From: Rhytidiadelphus loreus
Taxonomy: Eukaryota > Streptophyta > Bryopsida > Hypnales > Hylocomiaceae
Assembly (NCBI GenBank): GCA_947034895.1
Contig: OX344765.1
Coordinates: forward strand, 40,615,001-40,679,000
Reading direction: 5' to 3'
DNA length: 64,000 nt
The stretch's first letter is position 1; each line of letters begins with the position of its first letter. Under the pieces are notes generated by a model that was not told the origin of the DNA, made no database searches, and was given only the letters and a program-made list of their open reading frames with translations. Both the position numbers and the translations under genes were made by a program. Below, piece by piece: positions 11,526-23,439 of this stretch.

Positions 11526-12283
11526 CCCATTACAGAAAATTTTAGACCTCCGGAGGGCTGCTCCAAAGTGACCAAACAAGCTATGTTTTCAAAGTAGTCT
11601 TTGGCCCGAATCTAGTTGCAAAAGAAAGCCACCTTGGGTGAATATCGCCGGAGCAGTCAACCTCGGCGATTAAATTTAGTTTAGTTTAGTTTAGTTTTTT
11701 AGTTTTCTTTTTCTGCAACATCATTTTTTTTTTTTGAAAAAAAAGAATGTAAAACTGGGTTCCTATGCCACTGACAGCATTGAAAATTGTAGGTTTGAGG
11801 TGTGCGATTTTAGGGGAATTTTTTTTTTTGCCAAAAAAAAAAGATAGGAGGGTAGTTCAGCTACTGCTGGAGCAGCCTTCCCATTAGAGAAAAAATCAGG
11901 CCTCTGAAGGGCTACTCCAGCAGCAGCTGAACTATCCTCCCATCTTTTATTTTGGCCCAAAAAAAAATTCCCCTAAGATCGCCCACCTCAAACCTATAGT
12001 TTTCAATTCTACCAGTGGCACAGGAACCTAGTTTTACATTTTTCTTTTATCAAAAAAAATAAAAAATATTTAGTTGCAGAAAAGAACTTCTGAAAAAATA
12101 AAAAAATAAAAAAATAAATTTATTTTTTATTTTTTTAGTCGCCGGGGTTGACTGCTCCAGTAATATTCACCCAAGGTGACTTTCCTCTGCAGCTAGATTC
12201 CGGCTAGGGACTACTCTGAAAACAATAGCTTGTTTGGTCACTTCGGAGTAGCCTTCCAGAGGCCTGAAATTTTCTGTAATGGG
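11526..12283. mobile_element. Foldback element, ~758-bp near-complete inverted repeat
   Basis: The left arm from CCCATTACAGAAAATTTTAG is mirrored by the right arm ending AAATTTTCTGTAATGGG. Further paired landmarks are GGCTGCTCC/GGAGTAGCC, GGTGAATAT/ATATTCACC and CTGACAGCATTGAAAA/TTTTCAATTCTACCAGTGG. The arms meet at about 11895 with a short loop. The centre (11865-11925) contains another copy of the terminal motif (GGAGCAGCCTTCCCATTAGAGAAA and TCAGGCCTCTGAAGGGCTACTCC), suggesting nested insertion of related elements. No target duplication was found. Confidence 0.7.
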
Positions 12284-14935
12284 TGGTAATATTTTTATGG
12301 AAAGACAATCTATTCTTCTCCAAAGTAATATAGTAAATAATTGGATGTTCCTATCCAACTTTAGACAATATTTTTGGCTTAAAAATTAACTAACACTAAA
12401 TTTTTTCTAAATTATTAATCAAGTTATCTTTCTATTTGTTTATTCCAAATCAAAATTGCATAGATGATTTTTTTTATATTGGCCTAATGAAGACAAAATA
12501 TTGAATATGAAGCTATATGTTTAAAATTTTATATTTGAAAGAAGTGAAGACATTTTGAACAAAAACTATTTAGTCCTTTTCACTTAACAATGAATTTTGG
12601 ACAATCATTAGAAATTAGATTTTAAAGATGAAAAATATATATTTGGTAGATTAATAAAGAGCAATGCTTTTGTATTAATTTGGTGCAAATTTAGAAAGAT
12701 TTTGGAAGTTGATTGAATGGATCATTTTAAATGCCATACCAAATATCCTTTGTTTCAATGCAAAAATTAAAAAAATTGAAGAAGTCTTATTTTATAATAT
12801 ATCCACATTTAAATAAAGTGCCACTATGTTGTGAAGGGATTAATTTAAAGAAATGTTATTTTTTCCTAAATGGACCAAAATCATAAAAGTATATAATATA
12901 ATATCAATTATAGTAATATCAACTAATAAATATCATGGTAACTTCTACCACTATTTATCATTCTCAAGTGCTAAAGTATTTCTTTTAAGTATGACCTGGA
13001 AGTGTTGATATTATATAGTTGAAATTTGAGATAAAGGTGAATATAACATTAATAAAGTACATCAAAATCCATGTATTGTTAAAATAGTTATTTAGTGAAA
13101 AATATTTGTTTCCAAAAATAATCACGCTTGTAGTTGTATGATCCAAGAATAATATTGTATACTTGTTTTAAAGAATTCAAAGTGAAAACTTAGCAAAATC
13201 TTATCTTTAGTCCAAACTTACTACATAATTACAATCATTCTATAAAAATTTAAATTTAGAATACTCTATATTGTGTCAAAGTCTACAATATAAGCTTTGT
13301 TTTGTTTGCATTCTATATTGGTGAATATTTTGGTGTGTAACCATCTTCGTAGAATTTCCACAAATTGTCAAGTATAATTCCATAATCTTAATCTTTTTCC
13401 AAATTAATTAAAAGTAAATTATTGGTGTATCTAGTTTTCTAGAGCTATTTATAATATTTGATGTTTTTTAAATCTTAAAATCGGTAATAATACTAGTGAC
13501 AACCTTTAGATTAGATTTGATTTAGGTGATATTTTATATTTTAAATCTTATATATCTATATCTATATTTTTTTATTGCTTGGAGATTGAAATTGCATGTG
13601 AGTTGATGTCATTATATAGAAACTCTACAATCTTTGAATTTGTGTTTTTGTGTTTTTGTTAGAAATCCAATAGAGACACCATGTAGGAGCACAATACTAC
13701 AATATAAAATTCATCATATTAGAAGGTGTCATATAAAACAAGGGTAGAGTGTAGTTGATTTGTTTGTTTGTACACAAGTGGAAACTTTCTTTCATTGCAA
13801 ATTAAATACAATTGTGAAACAAAAACCCATTTAGCAAAGATAATACCAAACAATTGAGGTTTTCATTTTTTTTCATTTTTTCAATAAACTTAAAGAATTG
13901 CAAAGTAAAGCTCAAATGAGAGGACTAGACGGGTCGATTGTATAGTTTGAATGCAATGAAAATGCATTGACCATACATTATACCTTTGACAATTATATGC
14001 ATAATAAAAGAAATTACTATTGAAGAATCAATTGCAATATTTTGAACCCAAAAATGAAAATTTGAAGATAAAAAATTAGAATTTGAGGTCATCTATAAGG
14101 ATACCAAATATTGATTTAATATTTTTTTAAAATATTATTTCTCCATCTTGCACATATATTCAAAGTGTGTTATCTTCAATTTAGCACATGGATTTAAGAA
14201 TTATTTTCTATGAAGATGAAACTAGTTGAATAGAAGCCCTTTTAGGTTGAAAATAATGGTTGTATTATATTTTATTTTTTTGAAAGTTTTTTCTATTTTC
14301 TAAAAATGAAATTATGAAAATATCTATTATAGTACTTTGTATTATTGAGTTTTCTGCAAAAGAAAAATAAACCTTAATCCATGAATCACTTTTTAGTGTA
14401 CTTTAGGTCCTTCCATGTTTTTACTCTAAATCTAAATTTAGTCAATACAAATGATTTTTATTGAATTTCAATCCAAATATTGAAAGGAAACTAATCAAAT
14501 TTAGTTTCAACTCCAATTTAAAACTTTAAAATTATCCTTAAAAAAATTTCTAATTTGTAATTGAAATTCGGGCTTGTAACATTTGTTCACATTTTTCTAA
14601 TTACAAAATATAAAAAATCTTATCCACACTAAGAGATTTTGTACAATAGTCTAAACACATCCATAATTTTTTGGATTAATTAAGTTAATTTTGCATTTCA
14701 TATAAATTTCTTTCACTTTTTTTTCAAAATGTAAAATGATTTTTTATTTTCAACAAATAATCTAAAATTTGAAGTTATTGAATACATAAGATTTCACCTT
14801 TGTAAAATTAAAATAAATATTTTCTTTCATAAAATATAAAGGTCAATTTTGTTAAAATGGTAGTATATCAATACTCTGGCACTTTTCAAAACAAGTGTTT
14901 TAAAACAAAAATTCACGCTTGTCTGAGATTTGACA
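12284..14935. other. AT-rich stretch, nothing recognised
   Basis: This is very AT-rich intergenic sequence with no long ORFs, clear repeats or conserved motifs. It is probably old transposon sequence too diverged to identify by eye. Confidence 0.5.
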
Positions 14936-15165
14936 CCTATAAGGTAGATAAGCCTATTACCACCCTAATTTGCAATTTGCATATCTAAGTGCAAACTCCA
15001 AGAGGGGCACATATTTATTTAGAGGTGTATGCTTGTTTCATGAATCAAACTCAAATGGAATTATAATTTTTCAATAAAAATTGTAATTTCTATAAATCTA
15101 TAAAGTAGTCTACCCTGAAATTATAGAACCGCCCATAGAGTGCAGTCATAAACATCCCATAAACA
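14936..15165 (+). repeat. Dispersed repeat H, copy 1
   Basis: It aligns in direct orientation with 24855-25065. Shared landmarks are TTACCACCCT, CACATATT..TTTAGAGGTGT, GGAATTATAATTTTT.AATAAAAATTG and a terminal CATAAACATCC. It is non-coding. It lies directly against the family E element that begins at 15182. Confidence 0.6.
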
Positions 15166-16262
15166 GCCCATAACCGCTTTACTCCTAAAGGATCAAACAT
15201 CGTTTTTTGGCACCATAGTGATTTTGGGCAGCTCACTACAAATGGGATTTTTAATTTTTTTCTTTGAAAATTTCATACAATGTGTGCCCAAGGAGTAGCT
15301 TTATGGCCCAATAAAGGTGGTTTCGCACTTGCTGTTAATTAAAGTTTTGGTGTCATTATAGGGGGGTGGTTAGACACAATGTTCCACTAAGCTTCTTTCA
15401 AGCGAAGGGCTGGGATGCGGGCAGATCAAGGGTTGCTCCACAACACTCTGAGGACCTTACAATTTGATTTTAATTTGGGTTCAAAATTGATTTTTCCAAC
15501 AAAGTAGAATAGAATGAAATAGTACACAAAATCTTCAATATGAAAATTAAACTAATGATGTGGATCTTGTGCCACATATTTCATTTCTTGTATGACTTAT
15601 ACATTTAAGCCTTGTAGCCAATCTTGTATTAAAATTGGAGTGGAAAAAAGCTCTTTATACTAGAGGAGTAGTGGTGGGTGAAAAAACCCATATGGGATAT
15701 GTGAATTAGGCCAAAAAATAACTCTACTCATGGTTAAGTAGAAACGCAGGAATTGTGATATAATTCAAATTCCAAACCTTATTTAGACAAAGTAGACTAT
15801 ATTTTTTCAAAAAACTTCAAACCAAGAAAAGTTGGGGAATCAAGTACAATTTTATCTTCAATACTCTATCTAAAATTTATAAACAAAATTTAGAGGAGGT
15901 GTTTGAAAATGTCTAAAAAAATGTTCCTTCCACCTAACCCCAACTCCTCTAGAATTTGTTTAGAACTCTTATATGAGGCTTTAAAATCTCAAGCGGATTT
16001 TTAGAGATAAATGTTAGCTTGATTTTTCCATTTCTTCAAATTTAATTTTTTTTAAAAGGAGATTTTAGAATTCTCTACTAATTTCTACTAAAACCCTAAA
16101 AGAATTTTGTAAATAAACTATTAGGATTTTATTTTGTAAATTTTTGGGTTTATTTTTGGGTTTTGATGGTATGTTTTGGTTATGTTTTTCCTATTTAGTG
16201 TTCCTATTGGGCGATTTTGGATGTTTTTAAACCTATTCGGAAAGTCATTTTCTTGTGGTTTA

Positions 16263-17862
16263 TTCCAAATTGGAACAGTCGAGCAAGGATTGCTGAGCTG
16301 GAGTTGAAAGAAACCGAATCGGAGAGGAAAGTGCAGTTATGAGTTGCTAATGAGAAGTTCCAATTTGGAAAGTTGGGTCTCTGTTTCCGAGTTGGAATTG
16401 TCTATCGCCAACCAGCAAGGGTTTGCTATGTTTTCCAATTGGGATTTTGTCTTGTCATTAGCAGTTAGGGTAAGTTATCCCAAGTTGGATTTTTGTGAGT
16501 AAAGGCCGATCTGGGAAGTTTGTGTTTATAATTGAGGCAGTTATGTTTGAGGTTCCTAATTGGCAGTTTTTGGCTTTTCGAAGTGACGTCCAAGTTGGTT
16601 GAGGAACTGCCTGGCTTGAAAGTTTAAAGGGGAGTTTCCTGAATTGGAAGCTACCCATTGTTGAGAGGATGCCAGTGCGAGTCCCAATCCGAGTTGGCTG
16701 TGTTTGTGTTTTTCCATTTGATTCATGTGTGTTTTGTGCATAATGAGATGGTGTCCAAGTTGTTGTGATTTTGGATATTGTTGTTATGTTTAAAGATCCA
16801 ATTTGGGACATTGTGATGGGATGTTTAAGTCTGAATTGGTTGAGTCTTTGATTTGTGATTCGGAGTGTGTCCGAATTGGTTGAATGAATGCATCGGTTGC
16901 TGCAAGAGTCCGATTTGGAAGTTTACGTTATGAAGCAGAAAGCTTAAATTCCAATTTGAAGTGTTTGTTAAGCAGCATCGTGAAGATGGTTGTGTATGGA
17001 GAAGTGATTAAATCCTATAAGGATTTGTGCATAGGTGATGCCAACCTATTAGGATAGAGTTTGATATTATGAATGAGGTTTAGAAAATTATGAAGCTAAT
17101 TAGAAGTATTAAAATTTGTTGTCCAAGTTAGTCTGTTGTGAAGCAAAGTTTGGAACTAATTGGTGATATTCCAATTTAGGAGCTAGTATTTTTGTAACGG
17201 TGATATGTCACCCATTCAATTAAATACGAGGAAGAATTAATTGCCAAATGGGGTTACAAGCTTAGATGTATGTGGTGTATTGATTGATCCAAATCGTGGA
17301 AGTGTGAAATCTATATGTGAGCTAAGTTGGAAATTGTTGAGTGAAGTTCCGATTTGATATGTGTGTATGATTGAAATTAGGAGTACCAAATTGGATGTTT
17401 AATGTCATTGTAGTGTTATAAGTGCGGTGTTCAAATGGGGCTGTGATTTCCTTGAATGAGAAGTCTATGTGTGAGGGATAAATGGCGCCGTGAGTGCTTA
17501 TCCAATTTGGTTTTATAAAGTTTGAATGTTGCCTTAGTTAGTTCTGAGTTGGTCTGTGAGAAATTATTTGAAATCCAATTAGGAAATCATATGGCATGAT
17601 GGAGAAGACTGTGATTGAAGTTAAAAATTCCAAATTGGTAAAGCGAAGCTGCAAGTTTTGCCAATATAAGAATCACATCAGAAGAGTGTGTGAGGAGGAG
17701 GTAAAAGAATCCAAATTGGAAAAGTTAATTGTACCCCAAGCTGGAGACAAAGACCAACTCCAACTGGGAAGTAGCATGTCCTATTCGGGTAAAGCTAGGT
17801 GCTGCAACAAACCGAATTGGAAGATTGAAGTTGGGCCGGTACCAAGCAGTTCCAATTTGGTG
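16263..17862. repeat. Array of ~30 TTCCAATTTGGAA-like imperfect palindromes
   Basis: A 13-bp motif close to TTCCRAWTTGGAA recurs about every 40-60 bp. Examples are at 16263, 16358, 16385, 16432, 16636, 16687, 16868, 16908, 16949, 17169, 17384, 17500, 17628, 17709, 17810 and 17849. The sequence between motifs is unrelated, so this is not a simple tandem repeat. Most copies keep the palindromic ends (TCC..GGA) while the centre varies. In the zinc-knuckle ORF region the motif falls in different codon contexts (SKLEK, NWKIE, SNLVE). Confidence 0.75.
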
Positions 17863-17892
17863 GAAGATGAAAGATTTGGCTTAAAGATTTAA
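17596..17892 (+). CDS. Short ORF with a CCHC zinc knuckle (gag-like fragment)
   Basis: This 98-codon ORF is lysine-rich and contains CKFCQYKNHIRRVC, an exact C-x2-C-x4-H-x4-C retroviral-type zinc knuckle, at residues ~20-33. Such knuckles bind nucleic acid in retrotransposon gag and in some zinc-finger transposase accessory proteins. The ORF begins at ATG 17596 and lies inside the 7-kb TIR element. It is too short to be a complete gag, and no capsid or polymerase domain is near. It may be a remnant of an older retroelement carried by the TIR element, or part of a spliced gene. The knuckle is seen; function is inferred. Confidence 0.4.
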   Translation: MMEKTVIEVKNSKLVKRSCKFCQYKNHIRRVCEEEVKESKLEKLIVPQAGDKDQLQLGSSMSYSGKARCCNKPNWKIEVGPVPSSSNLVEDERFGLKI

Positions 17893-18485
17893 GATCAAGC
17901 CTATTTGGGGTGATACTTAACCTTGATGGTTATAAGTGTGGAGAGTTAAAAAAAATAAAAAACAAACCTTTGGAACATCCCTGAATTAGGCATTGATCTG
18001 ATTAAGTCTTTGCTTATTGAAAACCACCACTAGATCCTAAATCATTATAAAATCAGCACTTGTCTTATAACCTCTTGGATATTTATAGACTTGGGAAAAA
18101 GCTAACAAGCTATTATACCATTTTAGATCTAAATCCAAGCTTTATTGTAAGAAGTGTAATCCAATCGTTTTCATAACCTTATTTACAAAGGTGGAGTAAT
18201 AAACTCCAAAGATCATACAAAAAAGCACCTTATCTATATCTTCTAAGTGTAGGACATAACATTATTGCATACTTATCTACAAGCAAAAGAATGCAACATG
18301 AGAGTTTTGGAGTAGGAATTTTTTGTAGTTTGCCAAAAATCCTCCAAGAGTCTATGGACCTCACTTGTGCCCATCCCACAACATGACAAAAAGGAATGTT
18401 AATGAGGTACACGAGGTGTCTACAGCCCATAGTGCGTGTTATTGCAGTCACAAGGAGTTTAAGAGAACAAAACAAACAAAACTTT

Positions 18486-18715
18486 TAAAACGAAATCACA
18501 TCATCCAGCACATCTGTAAAAACCTGCTTGTAAGATCGTGACGAAGAAGCCATTTTCTGAATCTTAACGTTCCTTCACAGCCAGCAGTATCGAGTTTACT
18601 AGCTCCTTCAGCTTCGGCAGAACTCCTGCAGGGTCCCTTCGGTGGAGCCACACAACACACCAAACCGAAATCCCAAGTTGTCCTCACTCCGCAGCAACTT
18701 CAGCCAATATGTAGC
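18486..18715 (-). pseudogene. Possible captured host exon inside the TIR element
   Basis: Composition is GC-richer than the surroundings. On the minus strand a short reading frame starting near 18553 gives MASSSRSYKQVFTDVLDD and then ends. It is preceded by a leader-like stretch on the same strand that reads openly in another frame (EGASKLDTAGCEGTLRF). This resembles the 5'UTR and first exon of a host gene picked up by a Pack-type transposon. I do not recognise the family. 17900-18485 and 18716-20720 hold only AT-rich filler. Confidence 0.35.
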
Positions 18716-20720
18716 TATGTAAACATACTAGCAGCTCATCACCATAAAATCCAAAGCTAGGTTTGGGCTTGTAAATATATATTGCTAAAGGTTGATGTAT
18801 GAACTATAATCCAGTTAGTGGAATTTTTTTTCATCTAACTGTAAGTCCATATTAATTTTGTTGTCATTTTTTCCAACCGTCTGTTGTTGGACAAGTACTA
18901 GATATGAAAGCTAATTTGTCTGTTGTGCAGGTCTTTAGCTGTCATTTGCAGCTTCATTTAAGGGAACAACATAAAGTGGCTAAATGGAGTCTATTTTGAA
19001 CCTTAGATCATGATTATACCATCACATAAGAAAGATTTTGTAAAATCCCATTAACTCCACAATGGGAGGGAGGGAGGTATTCATTCTTCCTTTTTCTTTC
19101 TATATTTTTTTCTTTTTAACTCATGGCCCTTCTTTTAATTTAACAACCTTGTGTGTTTCATTTACACATAATTTTCTCTAACTCATAATAGCGTATGAAC
19201 TAAAACAGACCTCACGTCTTAAATTAAGAATCTAATCTTGAAGCTGAAATCTAGAGAAAAAAATAAAAATAATAATTAAGTAATTGTGAGGAGATTAAAT
19301 TAATATTAGTTGGAAGCATGATTTTCTTATGTGTTTTGTTCTCTTGTTTGTCGTCTTAGTGTCATTATAGTAGTAATCCTATTAAAATTGTCTCCCTGGA
19401 AATGAACATAACTATTTGTTGGGTAAATCCGAATAGGTCCAACACCATCTACAAGTTTGGTAGTTTCTTTATACAAACAATGTGCGATTGCATATTCAAT
19501 TACATGTGCAAATAATTACTTTATAAGAATTTAAGTAGTAATGTTTTTATTGTCAACCTTCCATTGTAAATATTTGTTTCATATATATGTGTAATGCATA
19601 AGTTTTGTCAATCACAACAAAATTTTATTCTAGCAATGAAAAAAAATTGTACTTTTCAAGTACTTAAAAGTTATATGTTTTAAAATTGATTTGACAAATA
19701 CTAATCATTAAAGATATTAGAAGCTTGATATGAATATTTTCTAATCATAAATTTGAAGTCCAAACAAAGTAAGAATATCAAAAAGGTTGTATAATGTTAC
19801 ATACTATTAATAGTATATGTAGGTTTGGTTTAAATGAACTTTTGGCATTTAGGGAATAAATACTATTTAATTTGCAGTATGTTTAAAATTTAAATTTAAA
19901 ATTTAAAACTAATTAAATAAAAAATGTTTTCAAAATGTAAGGAATGATAAACTCTAAAATTACATAGGATTGAGTACTTTGGAAGAAAATAACTGAGGAC
20001 AATGGTGTTAAGTTCTATAAACATATCCCTTCCAACCCCTCTTTGAAAATTCTCCACCACTAACATTATACTATATTCAACACTTTTCAATTTTGTTTAC
20101 AAAAAATAAAGTCGTTCATAGTTACACCTCAAATTTTCCTCCCTCCTTGTTTTATTGTTGTTTCGACATTTGGTGCATTATTGTACTTTTTCAAAGTAAT
20201 TTCACAACTAAAAATTACTCTAAAGTTATTTGAAACAATAATGGAATATTTTACCATGTTTACCTAATGGTTAAATGTATAAAAAAAAGGTAAATTGTTT
20301 TAATATGTCATCAATAGATAATTAAATTTGAAATTAATACATATTTCATATCTTTTCATAAGAAGTTTCATTTCTCGCAAGATATCCTTTATGTGATAAG
20401 AACTTTGACATGCTTTGACGTCCTACTAAACAAAAAGGATTATTGTATGTATAATATCATCTTTATACAAACCTAGTAAATAAATAAATAAGTATTTGCA
20501 TGACATCTCAATATTTAAATCCAATATAATTAGTTTGAGAGAGGAAATAGTTTCCTTTTGCATTCTTAGGTAATTGGAATTTTGGATATTGACAAATTTT
20601 TTTTATCATTATAAAAGTATCAACAAGTGTTTGCAATACATGAAGGGCTGAACAATTGTCATAAGATATTTATGCCATATTTAACTATTTTTGGACTTTT
20701 GAAAGTCTAGAATTAATAAT

Positions 20721-20846
20721 GGTCATCGGGAGATCCCACGACGGTCATCCGGAGATTTCACAATCATTGGGAGATCTCACAGTCATTGGGAGATCCCATG
20801 ATGGTCATTGGGAGATCTATACAAACATTGGGAGGTCTCACAATGT
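20721..20846 (+). repeat. Minisatellite, ~6 copies of a 19-23 bp GTCATTGGGAGATCCCA unit
   Basis: Units start near 20721, 20743, 20764, 20783, 20805 and 20826, each with the core CATTGGGAGATCYCA. The core contains the short palindrome GGGAGATCCC/GAGATCTC. Length changes between units indicate slippage in non-coding DNA. Confidence 0.85.
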
Positions 20847-21234
20847 TATTACCCCATGATCTTTAGATGTTTAGTTTAAAATTCATTGAATGGTCTAGAA
20901 GTAGTTAAATGTGGCATATTTACCAATATTTTCAAAATCCAATGTTGTTTTGATGTAGAATATCAATATGAATTGAAAGGTATAAATTGTAAAAGGGTGT
21001 CATTCCCCCACTAAAATCCCAAAGAGCTATCTATTACAAAAGTTGAGAGTAATGTTACTATAGAAAATTAAAATTTTACAATATTCTTGAATTAACATTT
21101 CCACATTTCCACTTAAAAGCATGAATTGATTAAAATAGAATAAGCATTTATAAGCACACAATATAGTGACTATTTTTTTATTTTAAAGTCTTGAGAAAAT
21201 CTTGTAGAATATGATTTCAAAGAATTCAACCAAG

Positions 21235-21414
21235 AATAATTGTTGATTTAATATTCTACACCACCATATTGAAAATGTTAAAACAATACCTTTGAATAAT
21301 TGTTGATTTAATATTCTATACCACCATATTAAAAATGTTAAAACAATACCTTTGAATAATTACTGATTCAATATTCCTACACCATCATATTCAAATTATT
21401 GAAACAATACCTTT
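21235..21414 (+). repeat. Three tandem copies of a 60-bp AT-rich unit
   Basis: The unit begins GAATAATTGTTGATTTAATA and repeats at exactly 60-bp spacing from 21235, 21295 and 21355. The first two copies differ at about two positions; the third is more diverged. It lies inside the 7-kb element, just before its right inverted terminus. Confidence 0.9.
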
Positions 21415-23439
21415 AATTTACAACATTCATTCAAAATAACTTGTGATATTGCTAAGACAACCTTAAGTGGTTACTTTTTGTTTGTCATGTTGTTTCAATA
21501 ATAATGAAATATTGATTTAAAGTTCTTAAGAATTTAAGATGTAACTAGAAATACAAGAACTGTGTTCAAAGTTGAATTTTAGACTTCATTTGGACATAAG
21601 TATAATAGCCTCCTTCAAAAAAAATTGAACTAGAAAAATGGGAGAAACAAGCTAACATTTATCTCTAAAAATCCGCTTGAGATTTTAAAGCCTCATATAA
21701 GAGTTCTAAACAAATTCTAGAGGAGTTGGGGTTAGGTGGAAGGAACATTTTTTTAGACATTTTCAAACACCTCCTCTAAATTTTGTTTATAAATTTTAGA
21801 TAGAGTATTGAAGATAAAATTGTACTTGATTCCCCAACTTTTCTTGGTTTGAAGTTTTTTGAAAAAATATAGTCTACTTTGTCTAAATAAGGTTTGGAAT
21901 TTGAATTATATCACAATTCCTGCGTTTCTACTTAACCATGAGTAGAGTTATTTTTTGGCCTAATTCACATATCCCATATGGGTTTTTTCACCCACCACTA
22001 CTCCTCTAGTATAAAGAGCTTTTTTCCACTCCAATTTTAATACAAGATTGGCTACAAGGCTTAAATGTATAAGTCATACAAGAAATGAAATATGTGGCAC
22101 AAGATCCACATCATTAGTTTAATTTTCATATTGAAGATTTTGTGTACTATTTCATTCTATTCTACTTTGTTGGAAAAATCAATTTTGAACCCAAATTAAA
22201 ATCAAATTGTAAGGTCCTCAGAGTGTTGTGGAGCAACCCTTGATCTGCCCGCATCCCAGCCCTGCCCCTGAAAGAAGCTTAGTGGAACATTGTGTCTAAC
22301 CAACCCCCCATAATAACACCAAAACTTTAATTAACAGCAAGTGCGAAACCACCTTAATTTTCATAACTTTTGACTACATGGTTCAAAAGTTATTGCATGA
22401 TATGTAATTTTCAGTATTTGGCGGGCAGCCCAGGTAGAAAAAAAAACTTCTTTGAAAATCACTTTTAAAAAAGATTAAAATTTGAAATTATTCTCTAGAT
22501 TTATATATATATGGTAAGCTTTGAATCATTCCATTTTGATTAATGAGATGAAAGTTATGAGGAATTTTAGTTTGGGTTAGTTTGTGGGTAGTTATGGAAT
22601 CTCTATTCTAAAATAAACTTTGAAGTCCTTTATTTAACTCAACTTTGAATATTTTTGGAAAAAAATAAAACATTAGGTGTATATTGTTTATTATAACATT
22701 ACAACCATTGGGATTGGAATTTTTCAATTCTATAAATAAATTGTTAACAATTTAGTATTTTCAATCATTCTCTATCTTTCTGCTTACTATTTTTTTCCTA
22801 TATGGTATACAATTCCAAATGATCTAAACATTTTCAAGCATGTATCCAACTTGACTTGAGGAATGAATGCAAAGAGTAACCACCATTTGGGATATTTTTT
22901 CATACAAATGTGACCTTGTGAAGTGCAATTGCCCGTATTTTCACAAGGCCAAAAAAAGGATTTTTGTCACTTTAAATGTTATTATCTTGCAATCTACATG
23001 GTGGGAAATTCTGAAATTTTTTCCACATTGTTTCAAGTTATTTTACTAAAAGATCTTACGGTTACATTTGTCCAGAAATGTTTTTCATCTAAAATTTGGT
23101 GCTTATAAATGCAAGGGCAGTTTTGGAGCAGTTTTGGTGAAAACATAGTCTCTAACGTTTAGGGGGTAATGATTTAGTTTCTTGTTCAATATTTGACCTA
23201 TTTCTACTTGATAATTACCTAAGGAATGAAGATTAGTTTTTTTTTTATGTTTAGATATATTTCTTAGACTTTGAAAACAATTTTTCAACGTAAAATATTT
23301 TATCTTCAAAGCCCAAGGAACAAAGTATGAGGATAGAAGGTAGAAACCTTAGCCCTACCCAACACAAAAGTTGGATTTGTGAAATCACAAAGGACTTTAG
23401 CCCTCAAGCTTTAGCCCTACCTAAACCTTGGGGTCTAAA

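Larger units (their letters stand above)
15315..22354. mobile_element. 7.04-kb TIR element with ~700-bp inverted termini
   Basis: The termini AGGTGGTTTCGCACTTGC and GCAAGTGCGAAACCACCT are perfect inverted ends. The inversion continues for ~707 bp (15315-16021 against 21648-22354) with only a few differences. Flanking TAA occurs at 15312-15314 and 22355-22357, and comparison with the uninterrupted E1 repeat supports a 3-bp target duplication. The TAA duplication suggests the PIF/Harbinger superfamily, but the very long termini are more typical of MULEs, so classification is open. No transposase is recognisable inside. The interior holds the palindrome array, a zinc-knuckle ORF, a possible captured exon and two minisatellites. 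Confidence 0.8.
15182..23166. mobile_element. Family E element, copy E2, split by a 7-kb insertion
   Basis: 15182-15314 and 22355-23166 are the two halves of one ~945-bp repeat that matches 6814-7740. Its outer ends, CTCCTAAAGGAT and GTTTAGGGGGT, are degenerate inverted versions of the CCCCTAAA ends of the C family. The break falls exactly at the 3-bp duplication of the inserted element, so E2 is older than that insertion. Confidence 0.65.
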
